Of a stretch of DNA of 64,000 nucleotides, positions 50,344 through 57,493 are shown in pieces. The notes under the pieces were generated by a model that was not told the DNA's origin, did no database searches, and worked only from the letters and a program-made list of their open reading frames with translations. Every line of letters begins with the position of its first letter. The stretch's first letter is position 1. Source of the stretch: Imperialibacter roseus (GTDB taxonomy: Bacteria; Bacteroidota; Bacteroidia; Cytophagales; Cyclobacteriaceae); assembly GCF_032999765.1 (NCBI RefSeq), contig NZ_CP136051.1, positions 1,464,417 to 1,528,416 of the forward strand. Reading direction: 5' to 3'. The position numbers and the translations under genes are program-made.

Positions 50344-53058
50344 TTAATCTACCTCCACCAACTTCACTGGCCCTAACAACCCCGACGGCTGCACCTCCCA
50401 GCTGCTGGCATCGAACGCCTGATAGTCGATATTCACGAAGTTAATTTCGTGGTACTTGCGCCACTCTATCCCAGCCCTGTCCATGTAGCGAATGCGGTTG
50501 GCCATTAGGTTGACTACTTCTATTTCTATGGTATTGTCGCCCTCTTTTAGGTATTTCCCAATCCTCAACTCGTGGGGCACAGCCCAGCTATTACCTGCAT
50601 ACTGCCCGTTCACCCATATTTTGGCGCTTTCCCGCACATCGCCAAGCTGTAGAAGGTAGTCATCCTTTTTTGAAGCCAGGATGAAGTGGGTAGCGTAGGT
50701 AGCAGTGCCAGAAAACTGGTCGGCCAGTGAATCTCCCAGGGTTGTCCAGGGCTGGAGTTTGTCCAGGGTTTTGTTGCCGGGCAGGCTGGGGCCGCCAGCT
50801 TTGAAGTCAAGTGCCCAAGGGCCATTGAGCGCAACGGTTCCACCGGTTTCGTTGGCATAGCTCCAGTCGGTAGCAGAGCTTTCGTTGCCCACCTTGAGGA
50901 AAAGAGACTCGCCAGATTTGATTTGCATGCGGACTTGCGTTAGCCCGTTTTCGGCCTTTGTTTCGGCGTTGCCAGCACGGCCTGTCATAGCATCCAGTAT
51001 CACAGCTTGCTTAAAAGCTTTGTTAAATGGCACCCATCCATCGAAAGCTTCGGGTCGCTGGTTGACGATAAAATAATAGGTATTGTTGCCATCCACCCTG
51101 CGTACAAACTTCAAGCCGAGAGCCGCCAGTCGTTCAGGCTGAATCATGGCAGCTGTTAACGATGCCTGTACGTTACCGGCGGGACTCGTGGTGGTGCCGA
51201 GCTCCATCACTAATGAGTCGAGAATTGCCCTTCGCTGCTCCAAATTGTGGAGGCCAGGCACATCTTCCGGCAACCCCTGTAGGATAATAGTTGCTCCTTG
51301 CTTTTTAAGTTTAAGCAGGGTTTTCAGTGCTTTGGTTGACATAAAAGTCATTTTGGGAATGACCAGTGCTTTGTATGATGTGCCGTTGGGGCCGGTGCTT
51401 AGCTGCCCGTTGGGAACGGCCAGCTTCTCCAGCCAGCTCTCAGAGATATAGTCAACCAGGTAGCCTTTTTCTGTCAGCCTTTTGGCCGTCGCATAAAAGT
51501 TGGTCGGGTGCAGCCACTCATCGATATTGTGTACTGTGAACAGGTACTCCAGGCTTTTCTTGCCGGAGAAGTACGCAGCGTCGTCGTAGGGGAAGTAGAG
51601 CAGCACGTCGCCATCGGCCTGCCCGGTTTGCAGCACCGACTGACTTCTGTTGATGTAGCCGGTGAGCCCATCGATATGGGGCCACCAGCTGTTGGATGGG
51701 GCAAAGTTGGTGGAGGCATAGAAGAGCCACCCAGGCCACTGCACTTCGGCGGGGCTGTAGGTAGTGCCGTGAAAGAACACGTGGTTTACCCCTGCCAGGA
51801 AAGCCTGGTCGAGCTCGGGTTTGGTTTGCGAAAGGGGCGTTTTGAAATGCTCGCCCAGCCAGGTGAATGTTTCGGACGACACCAATGGCTTGCCAGCCGC
51901 ATGGGCTGCCGAGGAAGCAAACTTGAGCATATAAAGATCCGGTGGCAAATGACGGCTGGAGTGGGTGTAGTTCCTGGCGCCGGGAATATCGAACCCGGAA
52001 TAGCCAAAGGTTTCGCACTCCGGAATGTCAGTAGCGGCGTACACATCCAGCAGGTTGGCGGGGGAGCCATGCGCCTGGTTGCGTGACAAAGCACCGTGGT
52101 TGTTGATCCAGTTTTTCCAGGGCTCACTGAAGTTGGCCAGCAACATTTCGCCCATAGTTTGACGGTAGTCGGCCTTGAGCCTGCGAACAGTTGCTGAGCT
52201 ATCGCTACTGAGGAGGGTGGGCAGGTATGGTTTGAGGTCGTAGCCACGGTTGCGCTCAAAGGCATCGAATAATGTAGGCGTGAAGTTGGCGCCGTACACC
52301 TCATAGCTGTCGTTGAAAAAGCTTCGGATATTGGGGCCGGGTGTGCCAAAGGCTTCTCCGAATCGGGCTGTGTAAACGGGGAAAGATTCTTTATTAAGGT
52401 GATCCATCACCAGACCGGCGCCTCCCGGGGCGGCTCGTTTCACCATTTGCCCCGTTTTGCCGGCAAAGATGGCATAGAGCTCATAGTTGGCGTCGGGGAC
52501 CCATTGCAAAAGCCCATTCTCATTCAACGAATCAGTCAGGTCAATGGTTGATTCAGGCCTATAAGCCATTAATGTTGCCAGCTTGGGATGCATGGCTGCC
52601 TGCTTCTCATCGTTGACAGTAATTTTCTCTTTCAGTGCTTGCCCTGCTTTCAAGGTATATTGTTGCACAATCATTTTGGAGGCAGCATACTCCGGCGTGA
52701 TCTGCGGGCCACCGTAGGGCCAGCCTGTGCCCAGGTTCATGTCGACGCCCATGCCCAGGGAGTCAGCCACCCGGATCACAGTTTGCAGTCGATCCATCCA
52801 GTCTTTGGAGAGGTAGTCGATGTACTGCTCTTCAAAACCCATAGCACCATAGATGGGGGTGATTTCTACGCCGCCCAGCCCGGCCTCGTGGTAGGCGATC
52901 AGCTGCTTTCTGATATTGGCATCGTCCACAGCGTTGCCCATCCACCACCAGCGTGTCCATGGTTTGGTGGTGAGGGACTCAGCTGGCCAGTCTTGCTGAG
53001 GTGTGGTTTGGCAGGAGAGGAGGAGAGCAAAGGGTAATAGGATGAGCAGGTAGCGCAT
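50344..53058 (-). CDS. GH106-like glycoside hydrolase lipoprotein (alpha-L-rhamnosidase-type)
   Basis: The start at 53058 gives a lipoprotein signal (MRYLLILLPFALLLSCQ) and a 904-aa product; the longer frame adds 28 unconserved residues. The N-terminal half matches family GH106/related proteins: TRWWWMGNAVDDANIRKQL, YHEAGLGGVEITPIYG and MDMNLGTGWPYGGPQ-type VDMNLGTGWPYGGPQITPE. The C-terminus has a carbohydrate-binding jelly roll (AKIWVNGQYAGNSWAVPHE, LKEGDNTIEIEVVNL). GH106 enzymes release terminal alpha-L-rhamnose, often from pectin, which also contains uronic acids. The precise linkage cannot be read from sequence. Confidence 0.88.
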   Translation of the reverse strand: MRYLLILLPFALLLSCQTTPQQDWPAESLTTKPWTRWWWMGNAVDDANIRKQLIAYHEAGLGGVEITPIYGAMGFEEQYIDYLSKDWMDRLQTVIRVADSLGMGVDMNLGTGWPYGGPQITPEYAASKMIVQQYTLKAGQALKEKITVNDEKQAAMHPKLATLMAYRPESTIDLTDSLNENGLLQWVPDANYELYAIFAGKTGQMVKRAAPGGAGLVMDHLNKESFPVYTARFGEAFGTPGPNIRSFFNDSYEVYGANFTPTLFDAFERNRGYDLKPYLPTLLSSDSSATVRRLKADYRQTMGEMLLANFSEPWKNWINNHGALSRNQAHGSPANLLDVYAATDIPECETFGYSGFDIPGARNYTHSSRHLPPDLYMLKFASSAAHAAGKPLVSSETFTWLGEHFKTPLSQTKPELDQAFLAGVNHVFFHGTTYSPAEVQWPGWLFYASTNFAPSNSWWPHIDGLTGYINRSQSVLQTGQADGDVLLYFPYDDAAYFSGKKSLEYLFTVHNIDEWLHPTNFYATAKRLTEKGYLVDYISESWLEKLAVPNGQLSTGPNGTSYKALVIPKMTFMSTKALKTLLKLKKQGATIILQGLPEDVPGLHNLEQRRAILDSLVMELGTTTSPAGNVQASLTAAMIQPERLAALGLKFVRRVDGNNTYYFIVNQRPEAFDGWVPFNKAFKQAVILDAMTGRAGNAETKAENGLTQVRMQIKSGESLFLKVGNESSATDWSYANETGGTVALNGPWALDFKAGGPSLPGNKTLDKLQPWTTLGDSLADQFSGTATYATHFILASKKDDYLLQLGDVRESAKIWVNGQYAGNSWAVPHELRIGKYLKEGDNTIEIEVVNLMANRIRYMDRAGIEWRKYHEINFVNIDYQAFDASSWEVQPSGLLGPVKLVEVD

Positions 53059-53264
53059 AAGGGATTGTATATTAGAACAGGGGGATGAATATAATTGATT
53101 TTTTTGAGGAGACGGAAATGAACAGCCAGGACATGCTGTCATTAGGGCAGATCACAAATTCAACTTTTGAATCGAATCGGGATTTTATGTCTGGCGGCGC
53201 TCCGGGACTGCCGTCACGCAGTTGAGTTTGCATCCATACAACGATTGATTCGTTCGAAAACCCG

Positions 53265-54401
53265 TCAAAAATTGCGGTAATAACTCCTGATCTTGCTAAT
53301 GGCCTGATCATAAAGCGGTGCCGTAAATTCCTCGAACATAAACTGAGGGCTGGGTGCGGAAGCCTCGACTGTATTCACCATTTTGAGTTGCTCCTCGGTG
53401 AGTGCACGTTCGTCGCCATTGAAGGAGGCCCAGCAAATCGACCAGGTGTACTCACTTGGAAACTTCTCCTGCGTGATTACTTTATTCAGGCTGTTGTCGA
53501 ACACCTTAAAATCCAACACACCATTCCCTGTAATGGCCTTTTCGTTGGTGGTAAGTTTGGCCTTCACCGTGCCATAAATTTTCACGTTGTCTTTAGTGGC
53601 AATCACCACACTGTCCCGGCTAACATCGGTGGTTGTTTTGTTGCTGTACACGTTGCCCAGATTGAAGCGGTCAAACTCCATGGTGATAATGTGATGCACA
53701 TAATCCAACTTCTCGGCATTTGCTTCGCCTGGAGTGTAAAACCGCACATATTGATTGATCACGGTGTTGTGCAGGTATTCATTGATTTTGTTGACAAAGA
53801 ACTCGTGCTTGATATTGAACATTCTTGAAGGAGATGGTATGGGCTCCACTACCACACGGAGCGTAGCATAGTACAGGGCCTCTCCGAGCTTCTCTTCCAC
53901 GTCTTTGAATCTGGGCGCTAGCGCCTGAGCGGCCATAAAATGCTGATGTGCTTCAATGGCTTTGGTGCGTTGTTCTTTCCGCTTTAGCGCTTCAACTCCA
54001 AGGTTATAGTGCACCTCTGCGGCATTTCTCTTTGCTTCGGTCAGCTGAGCATCGTAGCGGGCCGGGTTGGGCACTACCGCCCTGCAGCCAGGGCATCTCT
54101 GGATTTCGTCAGCTAAAAAATTGATGTATTGATAATCTCTCGCAACCGACTCCCACTTCATAATATCGTTGGAAGCTTTCGCTTTTTTGATATTTCCCAA
54201 GTGAGACTCCAGTGCATACTTGTAGGCTTTTTCGAGCGTCGCTTTGGCCTTTTTCTGCCCGTCGTTGGACCGGAGCCGGTTGATCGCCTGCGACACTGCC
54301 CTTTCGTAGTCACCCTTTTGGAGCGCTTTTTTCCCACTGGCACAGCCTGAGAGCATGGCAACAGCGCCTAAAATAATGAACAGGTGATAATATTTTTTCA
54401 T
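53265..54401 (-). CDS. Lipoprotein with TPR-like helical region
   Basis: The 378-aa protein has a lipobox (LFIILGAVAMLSGCAS). A helical, TPR-like part follows (about residues 25-190) with the pair RCPGCRAVVP (CxxC) and AAEVHYNLGVEALKRKEQRT. A C-terminal beta-rich domain (about 195-375) includes FFVNKINEYLHNTVINQYVR. Such proteins are widespread in Bacteroidota; I cannot assign a function. It stands alone: the GH106-like gene is on the same strand 206 nt downstream and the region upstream is gene-free. Confidence 0.82.
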   Translation of the reverse strand: MKKYYHLFIILGAVAMLSGCASGKKALQKGDYERAVSQAINRLRSNDGQKKAKATLEKAYKYALESHLGNIKKAKASNDIMKWESVARDYQYINFLADEIQRCPGCRAVVPNPARYDAQLTEAKRNAAEVHYNLGVEALKRKEQRTKAIEAHQHFMAAQALAPRFKDVEEKLGEALYYATLRVVVEPIPSPSRMFNIKHEFFVNKINEYLHNTVINQYVRFYTPGEANAEKLDYVHHIITMEFDRFNLGNVYSNKTTTDVSRDSVVIATKDNVKIYGTVKAKLTTNEKAITGNGVLDFKVFDNSLNKVITQEKFPSEYTWSICWASFNGDERALTEEQLKMVNTVEASAPSPQFMFEEFTAPLYDQAISKIRSYYRNF

Positions 54402-54507
54402 GGTTGGTTGGCTTTGGTGCTAAGATAGGGATACCAGAAATAATGCCAACAAAAACCTGTTGCCAGTTAGGAGCTTATCTCCCGGGCGTGTAGTGTCTTC
54501 CTCAATG

Positions 54508-54655
54508 CTATTAAGTTAAGAGCATTTTACCCTAAGCCGGGCACCCCTCAATCCTTAAAGGGCCTGCTATAGTAATCGATGCGCCCTTTAGGGGTGCCCG
54601 GTTTAGGGTTCGGGGTAAAAATAGAATTGTGATTCGGAACCTCTTAACTTAATAG
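54508..54655. repeat. 148-nt nested palindrome
   Basis: The ends are a perfect 15-bp inverted repeat (ctattaagttaagag at 54508-54522, ctcttaacttaatag at 54641-54655). Inside, ttttaccctaagccgggc and the near-complement around 54590-54620 (aggggtgcccggtttaggg then ggtaaaa) pair with few mismatches. The core ttaaagggc / gccctttag pairs over a 19-nt loop. The whole could fold into one long hairpin. Confidence 0.75.
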
Positions 54656-54699
54656 AATTAGCCTCTCCCTCAAAGGACTTTATCGTTATTTATTTTGAA

Positions 54700-54990
54700 G
54701 GCCTTTTCAACCCGCCTTCACCTCGGTCGACCGTTCTTCCATTCTTTAAAAGACCGACGTGAAAATGCCGTGCGATCTTGCTTATTTCGCTGGTGAAATC
54801 CGTTCTTAAAACTCCTCATGAAATAGCCATAAGGAATACCCTACCCATCGGAATGAATAATCTGTCAACAGACTAAGATCTATTCCTTAATGGTACAGGC
54901 TATTCCATCTGGCCGCTAAAAAGTAAATTTTATACAGATGAAATCTCCATGAGCGACTTTAGCACACCCGAACGAAAATGAATATTGAGT
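54700..54990 (+). ncRNA. Candidate bridge (seek) RNA region of IS110 element
   Basis: In IS110-group elements, a structured guide RNA from the noncoding left end directs recombination. Here the 300-nt leader shows pairing potential, for example taaggaata (54830-54838) with tattcctta (54881-54889) enclosing a small tctgt/acaga hairpin (54861-54872), as expected for an internal-loop RNA. This is an inference from position and a few visible stems; no fold was computed. Confidence 0.3.
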
Positions 54991-55023
54991 AACTTTCAAG
55001 GGTTATCGAAACCCTTGAAAGTT
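54991..55023 (+). promoter_or_regulatory. Hairpin abutting transposase start codon
   Basis: A perfect 14-bp stem, aactttcaagggtt (54991-55004) and aacccttgaaagtt (55010-55023), has a 5-nt loop and ends 2 nt before the ATG at 55026. It covers the place of the ribosome binding site, so it may hold down translation of the transposase from outside transcripts, or close the leader RNA. Confidence 0.7.
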
Positions 55024-55025
55024 AT

Positions 55026-55979
55026 ATGGAAACGGGAGAAGTAGCTTTTGAACAAATAGTGAAGGTCGGCTGTGGCCTTGACGTACATCAGGCGGTGATC
55101 GTAGCGACGATCAGCAAAGGGCAGAATGACTACCAGACCAGGGAGTTTGAAGCCTACACAAGTTCTTTGACAGAGTTAAGAGATTGGTGTAAAAGCCAGG
55201 GAGTTACCCATGTGGCAATGGAAAGCACAGGCGTTTACTGGAAGCCAGTATTTAATATACTGGAAGAGGACTTTGAAATTATTCTGGTCAACGCCCGCCA
55301 CGTGAAGAATGTACCAGGGCACAAAACAGACAAACGTGACAGCAGATGGATCAGCAAGTTGCTGTTGGCTGGCTTGTTAAGAGGAAGTTTTATTCCTCCA
55401 AGAGACATTAGAGAGTTGCGGGATCTTGTCAGGTACAAAAAGCGCCAAGTAGAACATGTAGCCAGCGAGAAGAACAGATTGATAAGGATACTGGAAGATG
55501 CCAATATCAAACTCAGCACTGTACTTACCGAAGTTCATGGTGCCACTGGTAGTAAAATCATCAATGATATCATTGATGGTAAGACCAATGTGGATGATTT
55601 AATGAAGCACATTCACGGGAAGGTAAAGGCCAACCGAGAAGACATCCGTAAAGCCCTTGAGGGAAAATTAACAGCCCATCATCGTTTTATGCTCAATATT
55701 ATCAGGAAGAGCATTGAGGAAAAAGAAGGGATCATTGGAGAACTGGAGCAACATATAGACCGATCCACTGCTCAGTATGCTGTAGAAATAGACTTGCTGC
55801 AAACCATCGATGGGGTGGGAAAAGACAGCGCCATCAGCATTATCAGTGAGATTGGTGTAGACATGAATCAGTTCCCTAACGAGCATCACTTGAGTAGTTG
55901 GGCAGGGCTGAGCCCGGGGAACAACGAGAGTGCGGGTAAAAAAAAAGCACAAGGACAGTTAAGGGAAACCGCTACCTGA
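55026..55979 (+). CDS. IS110-family transposase, N-terminal part (before frameshift)
   Basis: The 317-aa frame holds the DEDD RuvC-like domain: CGLDVHQAVIVATI (first Asp near residue 18), VAMESTGVYWKPVF (Glu) and HKTDKRDSRWISKLL (two Asp). A coiled-coil linker follows, then the start of the Transposase_20 domain, DLLQTIDGVGKDSAISII and LSSWAGLSPGNNESAGKKK. After an A9 run (55938-55946) the frame continues for only 11 codons of non-conserved sequence. The conserved continuation is in the -1 frame (next entry). Ser in NESAGK is the likely catalytic serine of this recombinase class, so the split falls just behind it. Confidence 0.92.
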   Translation: METGEVAFEQIVKVGCGLDVHQAVIVATISKGQNDYQTREFEAYTSSLTELRDWCKSQGVTHVAMESTGVYWKPVFNILEEDFEIILVNARHVKNVPGHKTDKRDSRWISKLLLAGLLRGSFIPPRDIRELRDLVRYKKRQVEHVASEKNRLIRILEDANIKLSTVLTEVHGATGSKIINDIIDGKTNVDDLMKHIHGKVKANREDIRKALEGKLTAHHRFMLNIIRKSIEEKEGIIGELEQHIDRSTAQYAVEIDLLQTIDGVGKDSAISIISEIGVDMNQFPNEHHLSSWAGLSPGNNESAGKKKAQGQLRETAT

Positions 55980-56254
55980 AGTCTCTTTTGGTGGAATGTG
56001 GTTGGGGGGCGACAAGAAAGAAAGACGGCTACCTGAAGCGCAAATATCAAAGTTTAATTGCACGCAGAGGCAAAAAGAAAGCGCTGGTAGCAGTTGGTCA
56101 TAAGATTATTATCGCCGCCTACCATGTTCTAAAAAACAAAGAGGCCTACAAGGAACCGCTATTGCACGACAGTGCTGAACGAAACAAGAAGCAGATCAAA
56201 AGACACTTAGCCAAACTAAAAGAGCTAGGCTACGATTTGGTTTCTGCCGCTTAA
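55946..56254 (+). CDS. IS110-family transposase, C-terminal part (-1 frame)
   Basis: Read in the -1 frame from the A9 run, the sequence gives STRTVKGNRYLKSLLVECGW and then YLKRKYQSLIARRGKKKALV and AVGHKIIIAAYHVLKN. This is the conserved end of Transposase_20 proteins. An internal ATG-independent frame from 55988 is also open, but no plausible start codon with ribosome binding site is seen. A -1 slip on A AAA AAA within the run would join it to the upstream frame and give a product of about 409 aa, close to normal family size. Alternatively the element was inactivated by loss of one A. Confidence 0.85.
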   Translation, partial: STRTVKGNRYLKSLLVECGWGATRKKDGYLKRKYQSLIARRGKKKALVAVGHKIIIAAYHVLKNKEAYKEPLLHDSAERNKKQIKRHLAKLKELGYDLVSAA

Positions 56255-56450
56255 AGAACTTTAAAAGGCCGGTCTGTTACTGGAGCGTCTTCAATGACAG
56301 CCTGTAGATGAAATTGGTCTAACAAACAGGTTAAGCACCCAACGATGTAGCCAATCCCGATTTATCGGGAAGGAGCACGAACATGAAAATTTACTCTCTT
56401 AACCTTGTTATGGATACTTTACTACTTGATCGAAACAAAATTATATACAC

Positions 56451-57410
56451 ATGAAATCAGCCAGTACCATTTCGTTTTTGCATTTTTTTATCGCCTGTGT
56501 TTTTGTTGTTGGTTGTGGTGGCGAAACAGACGAGCCTGATCCGGTGGAGGAGGTGCATCCGACACTTCTTTTGAGTGAAAGAGACATAAACATCCTCATG
56601 GAAGATTCCACGCTGCTTCGATACACAATTTTGCCAGATACTATCACAATTGATGACCTGAAATGGACGTCGTCGGATGAAGAAGTGGCCACTGTATCGG
56701 CTACTGGCTTGCTAAGAGCTTTATCGATAGGCACAGCCACCATCAAGCTCAGTAGTGAGAGCGAAGAAGTGGAGGCTACACTAACGGTAAATGTGCTGCC
56801 TATTCCATTGTCATCAGTCGAGATTGCTGGTGGGGACTCAGTGGTAGTTGCCTTTGTCAACACAGAGGAATCATTGGATTTAGCTTTTTTGCCGGAAAAT
56901 GCCACAGACAAAAGCATACAGTGGAGATCTTCGAATACCAATGTGCTAAGCGTGGATCCCACTGGAAAGGCGTTGGCCAAAACCCTGGGCTATGTGTTTG
57001 TGGAGGCTTACCGGGAAAACGACCCCTGGATTTATGATGCAGTGACCGTTATTCCAGCCGAAGAAGGCCAGCTGGTGGCCGCCAGCTTTGTGAACGTGGT
57101 GACATTTGCAGGTAAATACCAATACAAGGTGTTTCTAGGGAGTATCGATGTGCCTGTAACGACAGGGAAGATCACTCTGTACAGTACAAACGGCTTTACT
57201 TTTACTATCGAAGCGGAAATTGCTGCCACCACAGAAGCAATAGATATTGCCGCCAATCATGCCGCTCAAATAGCCACCCTTGAAGTAACCGAGGCAGAAT
57301 TTAATGACCTCTCACTCGGAGCGCTGGTGAGTGTAGAAATATCACTTAACGGGGTCGACTATCACGTAATGGTGAATGGCAACAGTGTGATAAGGGTGGT
57401 AGAAAAATAG
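56451..57410 (+). CDS. Lipoprotein with BIG2-type Ig-like domains
   Basis: The 319-aa protein has a lipobox (IACVFVVGCGGETDEP) and two bacterial Ig-like (BIG2) domains. The first (about residues 38-118) has LKWTSSDEEVATVSATGLLR and GTATIKLSS; the second (about 120-205) has IQWRSSNTNVLSVDPTGKAL. The last 100 residues form a different beta-rich region (ITLYSTNGFTFTIEAEIAAT). BIG2 domains serve adhesion or act as spacers on surface proteins. The gene starts about 200 bp after the IS110 transposase and is convergent with the permease gene. Confidence 0.88.
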   Translation: MKSASTISFLHFFIACVFVVGCGGETDEPDPVEEVHPTLLLSERDINILMEDSTLLRYTILPDTITIDDLKWTSSDEEVATVSATGLLRALSIGTATIKLSSESEEVEATLTVNVLPIPLSSVEIAGGDSVVVAFVNTEESLDLAFLPENATDKSIQWRSSNTNVLSVDPTGKALAKTLGYVFVEAYRENDPWIYDAVTVIPAEEGQLVAASFVNVVTFAGKYQYKVFLGSIDVPVTTGKITLYSTNGFTFTIEAEIAATTEAIDIAANHAAQIATLEVTEAEFNDLSLGALVSVEISLNGVDYHVMVNGNSVIRVVEK

Positions 57411-57440
57411 CGGGCCATTGCTGAAGTTAACAATGGCCGC
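57410..57440. terminator. Bidirectional terminator hairpin
   Basis: ggccattg (57413-57420) pairs perfectly with caatggcc (57431-57438) over a 10-nt loop, directly after the BIG2 lipoprotein stop and 55 nt before the permease stop on the other strand. Confidence 0.75.
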
Positions 57441-57493
57441 CTTTCGTTTTCGTATGAAAACCCCACGTCGCTGAATCTTTCAGTCCGTCCGGT

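Larger units (their letters stand above)
54402..55025. other. 624-bp gene-free stretch: nested palindrome and IS110 left end
   Basis: No protein-like frame is present. It holds a large nested palindrome (54508-54655), the probable left end of the IS110-family element with structured sequence between about 54700 and 54990, and a hairpin (54991-55023) that ends 2 nt before the transposase ATG. The first 100 bp include the promoter of the TPR-like lipoprotein gene. Confidence 0.7.
54700..56300 (+). mobile_element. IS110-family insertion sequence
   Basis: The element contains a DEDD-type transposase (split frame) and a long noncoding leader, the usual design of IS110. IS110 elements leave no clear terminal inverted repeats or target duplications, so the ends cannot be fixed; 54700 and 56300 are rough guesses. 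The left boundary lies somewhere after the palindrome at 54655 and the right one between 56255 and 56440. Insertion separated the TPR-like lipoprotein and the BIG2 lipoprotein genes without breaking either. Confidence 0.75.

Noticed and set aside
56345-56365. tcccgatttatcggga hairpin as right end of the IS110 element
   Set aside because: The stem is short and has no matching partner at the left side; IS110 ends cannot be fixed by eye.
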